In this document: positions 1-10,009 of the stretch, in pieces
How positions within the stretch are numbered: the first letter of the stretch is position 1
Layout of the letters: each line of letters begins with the position of its first letter
Assembly (NCBI GenBank): GCA_030655075.1
Contig: JAURWE010000058.1
Location: 310,001-374,000 of the forward strand
Reading direction: 5' to 3'
From: Pararhizobium sp.
Lineage (GTDB): Bacteria > Pseudomonadota > Alphaproteobacteria > Rhizobiales > Rhizobiaceae
DNA: 64,000 nucleotides
Notes under the pieces: model-generated
The model's database searches: none
The model's input: the letters and a program-made list of their open reading frames with translations, nothing else
Told to the model about the DNA's origin: nothing
Translations under genes and position numbers: made by a program

Positions 1-1315
1 AGCCGTCATGCGACCCGGCGATATTGTCGAAACCACTGCCGTCATTGTGACGCTTGACCATGACATTGGACACGCCGCCAACCAGAATGGGGCCAAGAAA
101 CCGGGACCGCGACATGCGGGACGAGGAGGTGTCGCTCAGGGTTACAGTGGAATGGGCGGCTGTGGCTCGGGCCATCATGCGATATCGTTCGCCGGCAAAC
201 TTTGGAGAGCCGGAGTTGATGATGAACCGGTGTTTGCCCGATGACATTTCGAAAGACAGGCATCCGGCATGCGCGGTCGTCGACAGTTCCACCGACAGCG
301 GCTTGCCAGTGTCCATGATGACGACGGCACCCTGTGCCGAAAGTCTCTCATACTGCAGATGCGGAAGCGCCCGGAACGGATCGCCCGCCGTCTCGTCATA
401 GCGCAGGGCGGCCATGAGTTCGTTCGCCAGCGTCGATGTCGCGCCATTAAACAGCGCAAGCTCCCCGCTTTGGTGCCGGAAGAAACGAAGCGCCGGATAG
501 AGGCGATCGATACAGGGAATAAGCCGTATCGGCACCTCGTGGCCGAGGTTTACATAGGTTTGCCGGAGGGGCAGAAGGTCGAGAAGAAGTTCGAGCCCGA
601 CCCGCGGGTTTCGCGAGCAATGACCTCCATCTGGCAAAATCTGGCGATCGAGCTCCAGATCGAGATTCCGCGATGCCTTGCGAATGGAGGACAGCGAATT
701 CGGCATCGAGACTGAGGCGACAGCCAAAGCGATGCGAACCCGCAGACGAACCTCTCCTTCCCGGGTGGTATCAGCGATATGCCGGAGATAACGGACTTGG
801 AACGCCAGGCTTTTCAGAAACCTGCGATAGAAGCCGTGATCGGCCCCCTTAAGAACGATCGGCGAATGGGAAAGCCAGGCGATGATCCTCTGGGCCAGCA
901 CATCGGGCGCCCAGGCAATGCCGCCGATGATACGGCCATGATCGACGATCCACTCGTCCACATGAGTCCGCACCTGCGCAAAAGCTTCCTCGTCTGTCGC
1001 TGAGCGAATGTGCCTTAGCCAGCCAAAAGCGTGAAGGCGGAGTGCGAACTCGTCAGATGGCAATTCGAGGGAAAAGGGCGAAAGACCCTCTGTCTCCAGA
1101 ACACGCCCGGCAAAGGGAAATCTGCCCTGGCGAATCTCGTCCGCCACAAAAGGATCGATAGAGCGCAGATCGGTCGGGGCAACGATCAGCCGATCGGGCG
1201 TTCGCCCCATGAAACGCAAGGCAGAGATACGCCCGACAGCCAGCCGGCGCGAAAAACGGCGCCAACCTTCACGCAGATAGAGGTAGAGCAATCTCTGCCG
1301 GTCCGAAAAATGCAT
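1..1315 (-). CDS. Heparinase II/III family protein (partial, 3' end beyond window)
   Basis: The minus strand is open from an ATG at 1315 to the window edge, giving 438 residues without a stop. The N-terminal part (about residues 1-260) reads like the helical toroid of heparinase II/III-like polysaccharide lyases, and the part nearest the edge (about 330 onward, with the stretch FEMSSGKHRFIINSGSPKFAG) resembles their C-terminal beta-sandwich. Such proteins cleave uronic-acid polysaccharides, but in rhizobia this chromosomal member next to rsmB has no established substrate. No signal peptide is obvious in the first 40 residues, which are rich in arginine. The gene reads in the same direction as rsmB and lies 111 bp downstream of it. 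The family call is from recognition of the sequence; the substrate is unknown. Confidence 0.8.
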   Translation of the reverse strand, partial: MHFSDRQRLLYLYLREGWRRFSRRLAVGRISALRFMGRTPDRLIVAPTDLRSIDPFVADEIRQGRFPFAGRVLETEGLSPFSLELPSDEFALRLHAFGWLRHIRSATDEEAFAQVRTHVDEWIVDHGRIIGGIAWAPDVLAQRIIAWLSHSPIVLKGADHGFYRRFLKSLAFQVRYLRHIADTTREGEVRLRVRIALAVASVSMPNSLSSIRKASRNLDLELDRQILPDGGHCSRNPRVGLELLLDLLPLRQTYVNLGHEVPIRLIPCIDRLYPALRFFRHQSGELALFNGATSTLANELMAALRYDETAGDPFRALPHLQYERLSAQGAVVIMDTGKPLSVELSTTAHAGCLSFEMSSGKHRFIINSGSPKFAGERYRMMARATAAHSTVTLSDTSSSRMSRSRFLGPILVGGVSNVMVKRHNDGSGFDNIAGSHDG

Positions 1316-1426
1316 AATGCGCCTGTCTCTTTCTGACACATTGGTATGCACCAGCAGAGACCACGTCAATTCTGACCAGGTTTCATCCCGCGTTCATTTA
1401 TAATCACACGGCGTTATCTTAGAAAT

Positions 1427-2833
1427 TCAACCTATACGGCGCAGGACGCACGCAAAGAACCCATCCAGACCTCCGGCAAATCCATCCGGAACTGGCAACA
1501 TTTCCGGCGTTGTCCGGAACTCTCCAAGCGGCGAAATTGCATTTTCCAGACCCGGCCAGTTGGCCGCATCGATCGGCACACGCTCGTAGTCCGGCCGATC
1601 GGCCAGAACCTTGGCAACGACGGCTTCCCCCTCAAGAGGATCGAGCGAGCAATTGGAAAAAACGATCGTTCCGCCCGGCTTTACGAGCCCAAGCGAATGC
1701 CGCAACAGTTTTTCCTGAACGCTGGCAAGCTTTTCAATGTCTTGCGGCCCCTTGGTCCACAAAACATCCGGGTGCCGCCGGGTGGTCCCGGTCGATGAAC
1801 AGGGCGCATCCAGCAAAGCGGCATCGAACAGAATCTCGGGCGCAAAATCGACCATGTTGGTTTCTTTGGTCTTTGCCGATAGGCCAAGGCGCGCAAGATT
1901 GTCCTTTAGCCGTTTTAGACGGCTCGACGACTGATCGAGCGCCGTCACGTCGGCGCCGGCCATGACCAGTTGTGCCGTCTTGCCACCCGGCGCCGCACAC
2001 AGATCGGCAACAGTCTTGTCAGCAAGACTGCCAAAAAGCCGCGCGGGAATGCTCGCCGCCGCATCCTGAACCCACCATTCACCATCCGAGAAGCCGTCGA
2101 GCGCCTGAATAGCACCTGAGAAACTGGCAAGCCGGACGGATCCGGTCGGCAGGACATGCCCGGAAAGGCACTCCGCCCAACCAGCAGCATCGGACTTGAC
2201 GGTGATATCAATGGCGGCCGGAACGAGCTGCGAGGCAGCGATCCGAATGGCTCGCTCTTTTCCATAAGCCGCGACCAGCCGCTCGAAAAACCAGGACGGC
2301 ATCGTCGGCACGGTCTCGATCCGGGCAAGAACTGCAGTTTTCTCACGCGACAGCCGGCGCAGGACAGCGTTGACGAGACTAGCGAAGCGCCGGTTGCGCG
2401 GATCGATCTGGGCCTGTTCGACGGCAAGATCGACGGCGGAATGATCGGGGACGTCGAGATAGAGGATTTGTGCGGCGGCAGACACCAGAACATGGTCGAG
2501 CGCCCGGGCGCCCGGCGGCAATGGATTATCGATCAGCGATTCGATCGCAGCTTCGATGCGCGGCAGATGGCGCAGGGCCGTGTTGACGATCGCCCGTACC
2601 AGCGACCGGTCCGCATCACTCAGCTCACGATAGGTCGGATTGCCCCGTTCGGAATCGAGCATTCCGTCGAGCGAGGTTTTCTTGTCGACGACAGCTGCAA
2701 GGATTTTCGATGCCGCCTGCCGCGCCCGCAGGCCGGGCTTATCCGAAAACGCAATACGCTCGTCTGCGCCCTGGCTGGATCTGATGCGTTTCGGATGTGA
2801 ATCGTTTTTATTCGAGCCGGAATTCAAGACCAT
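1427..2833 (-). CDS. rsmB: 16S rRNA (cytosine-967-C5)-methyltransferase-like protein RsmB
   Basis: The 468-residue product has an N-terminal NusB-like RNA-binding domain (about 35-170) and a C-terminal Rossmann methyltransferase domain. The SAM-binding motif [10 protein letters not shown] lies near residue 278. The two cysteine motifs of m5C methyltransferases are visible as DAPCSSTG (near 343) and FSNCS (near 392); the second cysteine is the expected nucleophile. The family methylates C967 of 16S rRNA. The ATG overlaps the last 10 bases of htpX, which suggests translational coupling. The extreme N-terminus (about 30 polar residues) is longer than in many RsmB proteins, so a later start is possible, although no other in-frame ATG precedes the NusB domain. 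Confidence 0.93.
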   Translation of the reverse strand: MVLNSGSNKNDSHPKRIRSSQGADERIAFSDKPGLRARQAASKILAAVVDKKTSLDGMLDSERGNPTYRELSDADRSLVRAIVNTALRHLPRIEAAIESLIDNPLPPGARALDHVLVSAAAQILYLDVPDHSAVDLAVEQAQIDPRNRRFASLVNAVLRRLSREKTAVLARIETVPTMPSWFFERLVAAYGKERAIRIAASQLVPAAIDITVKSDAAGWAECLSGHVLPTGSVRLASFSGAIQALDGFSDGEWWVQDAAASIPARLFGSLADKTVADLCAAPGGKTAQLVMAGADVTALDQSSSRLKRLKDNLARLGLSAKTKETNMVDFAPEILFDAALLDAPCSSTGTTRRHPDVLWTKGPQDIEKLASVQEKLLRHSLGLVKPGGTIVFSNCSLDPLEGEAVVAKVLADRPDYERVPIDAANWPGLENAISPLGEFRTTPEMLPVPDGFAGGLDGFFACVLRRIG

Positions 2834-3783
2834 GGACCTCTTGGTGGTTCGGAACCACCGCGTCCCCAGCCGGTTTTCGGAACGGAGCGCGATTTGCGCA
2901 CCGGACTATCAGCAGTCGTCTGCGGCGTCGAGGCTACCACCACATCTTTCGCCATGCGCCGCAGGGCTTCAATACGGTTTTCCGTATTCGGATGGGTGGA
3001 AAAGAGGCCATCCATACGCTCGCCGGAGAGCGGATTGATGATGAACATATGCGCCGTAGCCGGATTGCGCTCGGCTTCATCATTGTGGCCTGTCTGCGCC
3101 GCTCCAGCGATTTTGCCCAACGCTGAAGCAAGCCAGAGCGGATGCCCGCAGATTTCCGCGCCGCGCCGGTCGGCCGAATATTCCCGCGTGCGGCTGATGG
3201 CCATCTGCACCAGCATTGCCGCAAAGGGCGCAACGATCATGGCAATAAGAACCCCGATGAAACCGAGCGGATTGTTGTTGTCGCGGTTGCCGCCGAAAAA
3301 CAGCGCAAAATTGCCGAGCATGGAGATCGCACCGGCAAGCGTCGCGGTCAGCGTCATGGTCAACGTATCGCGGTTCTGGATATGGGCGAGCTCATGCGCC
3401 ATCACGCCCGCAACCTCTTCATAGGACAGGGCATGCAACAAGCCGGTCGAAGCGGCAACCGCAGCATTTTCCGGATTGCGACCGGTCGCAAACGCATTAG
3501 GCTGCGGATTGTCGATCACGAAGACGCGCGGCATTGGCAGGCCCGCATTTTTCGCCAGATCACGGACGATCCCGTAATATTCTGGAGCACTTGCCTCATC
3601 GACCTCCTGCGCATTGTACATGCGCAGGACCATCTTGTCGGAATTCCAGTAGGAAAAGACGTTCATCGCCGCCGCCACGAGAAAGGCGATCATCATGCCG
3701 CTGGCACCGCCGATCATGAACCCGACCCCCATGAAAAGTGCGGTGAGGAACGCAATCAGCATGCCGGTGCGAACGATATTCAT
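2824..3783 (-). CDS. htpX: Membrane zinc metalloprotease HtpX
   Basis: This M48-family integral membrane protease (319 residues) takes part in quality control of damaged membrane proteins. The zinc-binding HELAH motif is at residues 130-134, and a glutamate in the sequence REYSAD (near 201) is the likely third ligand. Two hydrophobic segments fill residues 5-42 and two more lie near 145-165 and 175-197. I chose the ATG at 3783 because AGGAG stands seven bases before it; the in-frame TTG one codon upstream is less likely. The product ends in a basic Ser/Pro/Arg-rich tail. It overlaps rsmB by 10 bp. Confidence 0.95.
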   Translation of the reverse strand: MNIVRTGMLIAFLTALFMGVGFMIGGASGMMIAFLVAAAMNVFSYWNSDKMVLRMYNAQEVDEASAPEYYGIVRDLAKNAGLPMPRVFVIDNPQPNAFATGRNPENAAVAASTGLLHALSYEEVAGVMAHELAHIQNRDTLTMTLTATLAGAISMLGNFALFFGGNRDNNNPLGFIGVLIAMIVAPFAAMLVQMAISRTREYSADRRGAEICGHPLWLASALGKIAGAAQTGHNDEAERNPATAHMFIINPLSGERMDGLFSTHPNTENRIEALRRMAKDVVVASTPQTTADSPVRKSRSVPKTGWGRGGSEPPRGPWS

Positions 3784-3809
3784 CAAGAAACTCCTCGATA
3801 GCAGTGATA

Positions 3810-3825
3810 CGTTTCACGTGAATCA
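3810..3825. promoter_or_regulatory. parS-like site, 14 of 16 matches
   Basis: The sequence CGTTTCACGTGAATCA matches the ParB-binding consensus TGTTTCACGTGAAACA at 14 of 16 positions and keeps the CACGTG core. It lies between the divergent htpX and SDHAF4-type genes, about 11 kb from parB. Two arm mismatches make it weaker than the sites nearer parAB. Confidence 0.6.
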
Positions 3826-3901
3826 ACGCTTTTCCTTCTTCACGCTCATTCTATATGATGGGTCTCATGACCGCATTCTTCAATGTATCGGGAATTCTTG
3901 G

Positions 3902-4105
3902 ATGGAAAACGATAACGATAACGTCCCGAAGGACGGCTCCTCGAAGACATTGTCGCCGGCCGCACAACGCGCGCTTCAGGAAGCCGAAGATCGCCGTCAA
4001 AGCCTGAAGCCGACGGATCGGCCAGCTGAAATCGGCGGCCGTGGCGGCGCGGATCCGGCCCGTTTTGGTGACTGGGAAATAAACGGCCGGGCTATCGATT
4101 TCTGA
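3902..4105 (+). CDS. DUF1674 / SDHAF4-type succinate dehydrogenase assembly factor
   Basis: This 67-residue protein ends with the family signature PARFGDWEINGRAIDF, typical of DUF1674, the bacterial relatives of the mitochondrial succinate dehydrogenase assembly factor SDHAF4. In mitochondria that factor binds the flavinylated SDH subunit; the same role in bacteria is inferred. The N-terminal half is polar and probably disordered. I took the ATG at 3902; the open frame extends upstream across the parS-like site, but that part does not resemble the family and has no good ribosome-binding site. No sdh genes are in the window, so the role rests on the motif alone. Confidence 0.85.
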   Translation: MENDNDNVPKDGSSKTLSPAAQRALQEAEDRRQSLKPTDRPAEIGGRGGADPARFGDWEINGRAIDF

Positions 4106-4191
4106 AGATCGGCTATTGGTTTTTTGTACGCAGAGAATCCAGCTAAGGGTGACGAACGACGCCGCCTTTGGGGTAGCGGCGCCCGCTGTTT

Positions 4192-6144
4192 CTAGGACTT
4201 TTTGTTCTGGCGGTTGGCAATCAGGTCGTCGACCACGGCCGGATCGGCCAGCGTGGAAATATCGCCGAGCGCTCCGAAGTCGTCTTCGGCGATCTTGCGA
4301 AGAATCCGGCGCATGATCTTCCCGGATCGGGTTTTCGGCACGCCGGGCGAAAACTGGATCTTGTCGGGCGAGGCAATCGGGCCGATTTCCTTGCGCACAT
4401 GGGCAACGAGCTCCTTGCGCAGCGCGTCCGAGCCTGTTTGCCCCACCATCAGCGTCACATAGCAGTAGATACCCTGCCCCTTGATATCATGCGGATAGCC
4501 GACAACAGCCGCTTCCGACACCGCCTCATGGCTGACCAGCGCTGATTCGACCTCGGCCGTTCCCATACGGTGGCCGGACACGTTTAGCACGTCATCGACG
4601 CGGCCGGTGATCCAGTAATATCCATCTTCGTCCCGCCGGCAGCCATCGCCGGTAAAATATTTGCCCTTGTAGGTGGCAAAATAGGTCTCGATGAAGCGCT
4701 TGTGGTCGCCGTAGACGGTGCGCATCTGGCCCGGCCAGCTGTCTATGATGCACAAGTTGCCGTCTGCTGCCCCATCGATCACCTTGCCTTCATTGTCGAC
4801 CAGCTGCGGCTTGACTCCGAAGAACGGCCGCGTGGCCGAACCGGGTTTCAGCTTCGTCGCGCCGGGCAGCGGCGTGATCAGAATGCCGCCGGTCTCGGTC
4901 TGCCCCCAGGTGTCAACGACAGGACAACGATCATCACCAACCACATGATAGTACCATTCCCACGCCTCGGGATTGATCGGCTCGCCAACGGAACCCAGCG
5001 TCCGCAGTGACGAGCGGGACGAACGTTTCACGAAATCGTCGCCAGCCCCCATCAGGGCGCGGATGGCCGTCGGCGCCGTATAGAAGATGTTGACCTGGTG
5101 TTTGTCGATGACATCCCAGAACCGCCCGGCATCCGGATAGTTCGGCACACCCTCGAACATCAGCGTCGTCGCGCCGTTCGCAAGCGGCCCATAAACGATG
5201 TAGGAGTGCCCCGTGACCCAACCGACATCGGCGGTGCACCAGTAGATATCCCCCTGATGATAATCGAAGACATATTCATGCGTCATCGCGGCATAGACGA
5301 GGTAGCCGCCAGTCGTATGCAGGACGCCTTTCGGCTTACCGGTCGATCCGGACGTGTAAAGAATGAAAAGCGGATCCTCAGCCTTCATTTTGGCCGGCGG
5401 GCAGTCGGCTTTGGCCGCCCTTGTTGCCGCGTGGTACCAGATGTCACGCCCGTCGGCCCAGCCAATCTTGCCGCCTGTGCGCCGCACGACAAGAACAGTC
5501 TTGACCGCCACACCATTGCGCGCGGCGATGTCGACGGCCTGGTCAGTGTTCTGCTTGAGGGGGATCGTCTTGCCACCGCGCAGGCCTTCATCAGCGGTGA
5601 TCACGAATGTTGATTCGCAATCGACAATGCGTCCCGCCAGGGCGTCCGGCGAGAACCCGCCAAAGACGATCGAGTGAATGGCGCCGATCCGGGTGCACGC
5701 TAGCATCGCATAGGCGGCTTCCGGGATCATCGGCATATAGATCGTGACGCGGTTGCCCTTCTTGACGCCGTTGTCTTTGAAAACATTGGCCAGCCGGCAG
5801 ACGTGCCCGTGCAGCTCGCGGTAGGTTATCTTCTTGTCGTCAAAGGGATTGTCGCCTTCCCAGATGATCGCAACCTGATCGCCGCGCTCAGCCAGATGCC
5901 GGTCGATGCAATTGTAGGAGACATTGGTAATACCGTCCTCGAACCATTTGATCGAGACGTTACCGGTAAACGACGTGTTCTTGACCTTCGTATAGGGCTT
6001 GAACCAGTCGATCCGCTTGCCATGTTCGCCCCAGAATGCGTCCGGGTCGGCAATGCTCTGCTCATACCATTTCAAATAGGTTGGATTGTCGATCAGGGCA
6101 CGCTTCTTGGCATCCCTCAGGACCGGGTATGTCTTGGCTGACAT
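4192..6144 (-). CDS. acsA: Acetyl-coenzyme A synthetase
   Basis: The 650-residue product has the usual length and order of AMP-forming acetyl-CoA synthetase, which activates acetate in two steps through acetyl-AMP. The adenylation P-loop [12 protein letters not shown], the motif DTWGQTETG and the C-terminal SGKIMRR are all present; the lysine in the last is the regulatory acetylation site of the family. The frame is open for 30 more codons upstream, but the ATG at 6144 is preceded by GGAGGAAAAGTTC, a strong ribosome-binding site, and the protein then begins as the family does. It is transcribed divergently from trcR across a 231-bp gap. Confidence 0.97.
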   Translation of the reverse strand: MSAKTYPVLRDAKKRALIDNPTYLKWYEQSIADPDAFWGEHGKRIDWFKPYTKVKNTSFTGNVSIKWFEDGITNVSYNCIDRHLAERGDQVAIIWEGDNPFDDKKITYRELHGHVCRLANVFKDNGVKKGNRVTIYMPMIPEAAYAMLACTRIGAIHSIVFGGFSPDALAGRIVDCESTFVITADEGLRGGKTIPLKQNTDQAVDIAARNGVAVKTVLVVRRTGGKIGWADGRDIWYHAATRAAKADCPPAKMKAEDPLFILYTSGSTGKPKGVLHTTGGYLVYAAMTHEYVFDYHQGDIYWCTADVGWVTGHSYIVYGPLANGATTLMFEGVPNYPDAGRFWDVIDKHQVNIFYTAPTAIRALMGAGDDFVKRSSRSSLRTLGSVGEPINPEAWEWYYHVVGDDRCPVVDTWGQTETGGILITPLPGATKLKPGSATRPFFGVKPQLVDNEGKVIDGAADGNLCIIDSWPGQMRTVYGDHKRFIETYFATYKGKYFTGDGCRRDEDGYYWITGRVDDVLNVSGHRMGTAEVESALVSHEAVSEAAVVGYPHDIKGQGIYCYVTLMVGQTGSDALRKELVAHVRKEIGPIASPDKIQFSPGVPKTRSGKIMRRILRKIAEDDFGALGDISTLADPAVVDDLIANRQNKKS

Positions 6145-6269
6145 GAACTTTTCCTCCATGCAATACGGCCAAAGCTTTCCAGCAATTGGCAAATCTCCTG
6201 CTCCGGCGCCATTCATAGCAATTAAACCCGGCACGGCAATTAGACAAAGGTCATTTCTTGAGCGGAGAA

Positions 6270-6298
6270 TTGCATTTCCGAGACAGTGGCGTTATAGA
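6270..6298 (+). promoter_or_regulatory. Candidate promoter of trcR
   Basis: TTGCAT (6270-6275) and TATAGA (6293-6298) are separated by 17 bases, close to the housekeeping sigma consensus. The predicted start lies about 70 bases before the trcR ATG. This is a pattern match only. Confidence 0.5.
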
Positions 6299-6375
6299 AC
6301 CGTTGATTTCCCGGAAATATGTGGTGACACCACGGCCCGCGACACCGGCGCGGGACGGACAGAAGGACTATATCC

Positions 6376-7077
6376 ATGGCTCAACAATTGCTTATGCCAA
6401 AGGCAACGGCCGTGTGGCTGGTTGACAACACTGCGCTGTCGTTCGAGCAGATCGCTCAGTTTTGCAAACTGCATCCCCTCGAGGTCAAGGCAATTGCCGA
6501 TGGCGAATCCGCCCAGGGCATTAAGGGGCTCGACCCGATTTCGACCGGTCAGCTGTCCCGCGATGAAATCGAGCGCGCCGAAAAGAATCCCGACCACAAG
6601 CTGAAGCTGTCCGAGCCGAAGGTTCGCGTCCCCGAATCCAAGCGCAAAGGCCCGCGCTACACGCCGGTTTCCAAGCGCCAGGATCGCCCCAATGCCATTC
6701 TCTGGCTGGTCCGCAGCCATCCGGAACTGAAAGACGCCCAAATTTCGCGGCTGGTTGGCACGACGAAATCGACAATCGAACAGATCCGTGGCCGCAGCCA
6801 CTGGAATTCAGCCAACCTGACGCCGATGGACCCGGTCACGCTCGGCCTCTGCACACAGATCGACCTCGACCTTGAAGTCGAACGCGCTTCCAAGGGCCGC
6901 CCGCTGCCGACAGCCGCCGAGCTGGGCGCAACGCTCGAATCGTCGCAGGCAACCGAGAAGCTCGATTTCAAACACGACCGCGAGGAAGAAAAGGAAATCG
7001 ATGCCGATGCCGTTTTCGCCAAGCTCAAGTCCCTGAAGTCCACGCGGACCGACGAGGACGAAGAAGACTCGTATTGA
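6376..7077 (+). CDS. trcR: Cell-cycle transcriptional regulator TrcR (DUF1013 family)
   Basis: This 233-residue soluble protein belongs to the alphaproteobacterial DUF1013 family, named TrcR in current annotation after the Caulobacter cell-cycle regulator. The N-terminal part (about 10-50, AVWLVDNTALSFEQIAQF) and a central part (about 112-140, ISRLVGTTKSTIEQIR) both read like helix-turn-helix segments. The last 30 residues are strongly acidic. AAGGA stands ten bases before the ATG. The gene is followed by a strong terminator, so it is probably a single-gene unit. Its regulatory role is known from the family; its targets here cannot be seen. Confidence 0.9.
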   Translation: MAQQLLMPKATAVWLVDNTALSFEQIAQFCKLHPLEVKAIADGESAQGIKGLDPISTGQLSRDEIERAEKNPDHKLKLSEPKVRVPESKRKGPRYTPVSKRQDRPNAILWLVRSHPELKDAQISRLVGTTKSTIEQIRGRSHWNSANLTPMDPVTLGLCTQIDLDLEVERASKGRPLPTAAELGATLESSQATEKLDFKHDREEEKEIDADAVFAKLKSLKSTRTDEDEEDSY

Positions 7078-7102
7078 TCCGTTCAGCGGTTCGCAGACAT
7101 CA

Positions 7103-7134
7103 AAAACCCGGTTGCTTCGCAGCCGGGTTTTTTC
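7103..7134. terminator. Bidirectional terminator between trcR and prpE
   Basis: The stem AACCCGGTTGC / GCAGCCGGGTT closes on a TTC-type loop and is followed by a run of T on the plus strand and preceded by a run of A, so it can stop transcription from both converging genes. Confidence 0.85.
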
Positions 7135-7149
7135 ATGCCAGCAATAATG

Positions 7150-9054
7150 TCAAACACCGAACCCGCGCGCCCGCAAAACCTCTGAGATTTCATCCAGTAC
7201 GGTCGGGTCGTCGATCGTCGGCGGCATTGTCCATGTTTCGCCATCAGCGATCTTCTGGATCGTGCCGCGCAAAATCTTGCCTGACCGCGTTTTCGGTAGA
7301 CGCCTGACGCAGAGGGCGAGCTTGAACGCCGCCACCGGCCCGATCTGGTCGCGCACCAAAGCGACGATCTCTTGCTCGATAACCGTGGATTCACGTGAAA
7401 CATGGGCTTTTAAGACGATGAACCCGGCCGGAACATGCCCCTTCAGCGCGTCGCCAATGCCGACGATCGCACATTCGGCTACATCCGGATGGCTGCCGCA
7501 GACCTCCTCCATCGCCCCAGTCGACAGCCGGTGGCCGGCGACATTGATGATATCGTCGGTGCGGCCCATGACGAAGATATAGCCGTCCTCATCAACATAT
7601 CCGGCATCTGAGGTTTTGTAGTAGCCCGGAAACTCCTCGAGATAGGCTGCATGAAACCGCTCGTCAGCCTGCCAGAGGGTCGGCAGGCAGCTGGGCGGCA
7701 ATGGCAGTTTGATCACGACATTGCCAAGCGTCCCTGGCGCCACGGCAAGTCCAGTGTCGTCCAGCACCCGCACGTCATATCCCGGCATGGGAACCGTCGG
7801 TGATCCATGCTTCACCGGCAGAAGACCGAGACCGACCGGATTGGCAGCAATCGGCCAGCCAGTTTCCGTCTGCCACCAGTTATCGACAACCGGAACCTTC
7901 AACACCGCCTCAGCCCACTGCAGCGTTCCCGGATCGGAACGCTCACCGGCGAGAAACAGCGTACGCAGATCGCCGAGATCGTATTTGGCGACCTGCAGGC
8001 CATCTGGATCATCCTTTCGAATCGCTCGCAGTGCAGTTGGAGCAGTGAAAAGAGCCGAGACCTTGTGCTCGCTGGCCACCCGCCAGAACGCACCCGCATC
8101 CGGTGTTCCAACGGGCTTTCCTTCAAACAGCACGGTGGTACTTCCGTTCAGCAGCGGTGCGTAGACGATATAGGAATGTCCGACCACCCAGCCGATGTCG
8201 GACGCTGCCCAGAACACTTCTGCTGCCTTGATGCCAAAGATGTTCTCCATGGACCACATCAGTGCCACGATATGTCCGCCAGTGTCGCGCACAACGCCTT
8301 TGGGTTGGCCCGTCGTACCGGATGTATAGAGAATATAATGCGGATCGGTTGCCTCGACCGGCACGCAATCTATCTCCGTACCTCGACGTTTCGCCGCCTC
8401 AACCGCTGCGCGGAAATCGATGTCGTGTTCGCTCATCGCCGCCAGCAGCATCGGCCGCTGCAGCACAAGCGTAGCCAGCGGTTTGTGCCGGGCGAGCAAA
8501 ATCGCAGCGTCGACCAGCGGTTTGTAGGCAATCAGTTTTGCGGGCTCGACACCACAGCTCGCCGACACGATCAGCTTGGCTGCGCTGTCATCGATGCGCA
8601 AAGCAAGCTCGCTGGCGGCAAAACCGCCGAAAACAACCGAATGCACCGCACCGATCCGTGCCGCCGCCAGCATGGCAAACAGCGCTTGGGGAACCATCGG
8701 CATGTAGATGATGATCCGGTCGCCCTTCACGATGCCGAGATCATGAAAGACCGATGCCAGTGCCTGAACCTCGGCCAGAACGGCCGCGTAGGTCCAATGC
8801 TCCTTGGTCGCCGTAACCGGACTGTCGTAGATGATCGCCGTCTGATCACCACGCCCCGATGCCACGTGGCGGTCGATACAATTGTGGCAGACATTGGTTG
8901 TCCAGCCGGGAAACCAGCGGCCATAGACGCCCATGTCCGCATCGCAGATCGTTTCGCTGCTGCTGAACCAGTCGATGCCGGCGGCCGCCCGCGCCCAAAA
9001 AGCGTTGGGATCGCTCTTCCAGCTCTCGTAAACAGCAGGGTAGCTGCTCTCCAT
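7150..9054 (-). CDS. prpE: Propionyl-CoA synthetase-like acyl-CoA synthetase
   Basis: The 634-residue protein is an AMP-forming acyl-CoA synthetase related to AcsA but of the PrpE type. It has the P-loop YTSGTTGQPKGV, the motif NWWQTETGWPI that is characteristic of propionyl-CoA synthetases, and the C-terminal SGKILRG with the acetylatable lysine. It should activate propionate, perhaps also acetate. GAGGAGG precedes the ATG at a good distance. There are no methylcitrate or propionyl-CoA carboxylase genes beside it. A 14/16 parS-like sequence lies inside its 3' part at 7387-7402. Confidence 0.9.
   Translation of the reverse strand: MESSYPAVYESWKSDPNAFWARAAAGIDWFSSSETICDADMGVYGRWFPGWTTNVCHNCIDRHVASGRGDQTAIIYDSPVTATKEHWTYAAVLAEVQALASVFHDLGIVKGDRIIIYMPMVPQALFAMLAAARIGAVHSVVFGGFAASELALRIDDSAAKLIVSASCGVEPAKLIAYKPLVDAAILLARHKPLATLVLQRPMLLAAMSEHDIDFRAAVEAAKRRGTEIDCVPVEATDPHYILYTSGTTGQPKGVVRDTGGHIVALMWSMENIFGIKAAEVFWAASDIGWVVGHSYIVYAPLLNGSTTVLFEGKPVGTPDAGAFWRVASEHKVSALFTAPTALRAIRKDDPDGLQVAKYDLGDLRTLFLAGERSDPGTLQWAEAVLKVPVVDNWWQTETGWPIAANPVGLGLLPVKHGSPTVPMPGYDVRVLDDTGLAVAPGTLGNVVIKLPLPPSCLPTLWQADERFHAAYLEEFPGYYKTSDAGYVDEDGYIFVMGRTDDIINVAGHRLSTGAMEEVCGSHPDVAECAIVGIGDALKGHVPAGFIVLKAHVSRESTVIEQEIVALVRDQIGPVAAFKLALCVRRLPKTRSGKILRGTIQKIADGETWTMPPTIDDPTVLDEISEVLRARGFGV
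7387..7402. promoter_or_regulatory. parS-like site inside prpE, 14 of 16 matches
   Basis: The sequence GGATTCACGTGAAACA keeps the CACGTG core and the whole right arm of the parS consensus; the left arm has two mismatches. It lies in coding sequence of prpE, about 7 kb from parB. Confidence 0.6.
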
Positions 9055-9154
9055 CGCCGATCCTCCTCAACATCTCGACCGGCCTCCACCGGTTGACTGA
9101 GGCTACATTAAGAGATCGGGCCGCAGGGAAAAGCCAGACCAAAGCGTAAGATCA

Positions 9155-9814
9155 TCAACGATGGCCGAAAATGGCAGACCCGACCCGGACGCTGGTTGCA
9201 CCAAAAGGTATGGCAGTTTCGAAATCCCCTGACATTCCCATCGACAGCCTGGAAAGCTGCGATTCGGCAGCCAGTTTAGCCAGCAAGGCAAAATGCGGGC
9301 CGGGATTCTCATCGGCCGGTGGAATGCACATCAATCCTTCCACCTCAACGCCGAGATCATCGCGACAAAATTTCACGAAAGCCACTGTTTCTGCTGGCGG
9401 CACGCCGGCCTTTTGCGGCTCCAGCCCTGTATTGACCTGCACATAGAGTTTCAACTGCCTGTTCTGCCGTTTCATTTCCTCTGCCACAGCACGCGCTATC
9501 TTTTCACGATCGATCGTCTCGATCGTGTCGAACAGTGCAACGGCGTCGGCTGCCTTGTTAGACTGCAGCGGGCCGATCAGATGAAGCCGGATGCCCGGCG
9601 TCTCACTTTTCAGATCCGGCCACTTGCCCTGAGCTTCCTGAACCCGGTTCTCACCGAATATCCGATGTCCCGTCTCGATAACCGGGCGAATGGCGTCGGC
9701 ATCAAATGTTTTCGAGACGGCGACCAGTTCCACCGATCCGGAGGGCCGGTCAGCCTGCTTTTCTGCTGCCCCGACGCGATTCTTGACGTCCTGCAGCCGC
9801 TCTATCAATTCCAT
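9155..9814 (-). CDS. YggS/PROSC family pyridoxal-phosphate-binding protein
   Basis: The 219-residue product is a single-domain PLP protein of the YggS (PLPBP) family, which keeps free PLP in balance and affects amino- and keto-acid pools. The PLP lysine is in VAVSKTF near residue 32, and the phosphate-binding end SVRVGSAIFG is present at the C-terminus. I chose the ATG at 9814 because GGAAGAG lies at the right distance before it; the in-frame ATG at 9832 has no good spacing. It is divergent from leuS across 195 bp. Confidence 0.92.
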   Translation of the reverse strand: MELIERLQDVKNRVGAAEKQADRPSGSVELVAVSKTFDADAIRPVIETGHRIFGENRVQEAQGKWPDLKSETPGIRLHLIGPLQSNKAADAVALFDTIETIDREKIARAVAEEMKRQNRQLKLYVQVNTGLEPQKAGVPPAETVAFVKFCRDDLGVEVEGLMCIPPADENPGPHFALLAKLAAESQLSRLSMGMSGDFETAIPFGATSVRVGSAIFGHR

Positions 9815-10009
9815 CCAGTCTCTTCCAATCATCCTGCGCGCGCTTCACTAAATTCACAGCGTCAACTCCAAGCCTATCGCAACAGGCCGAAACGCCTACC
9901 ACATAAGAGGCTTCCAACCCGATAGAAATCCCGGGCAAACTTGACGCTATCGCTGTTTCATGGTGAAGGTCACCGCCAAATATTGCAATTTTTCCGGAAC
10001 ATCAACGAC

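Noticed and set aside
7807..9096. A 429-codon open frame on the plus strand
   Set aside because: It is antisense to prpE and has no family resemblance.
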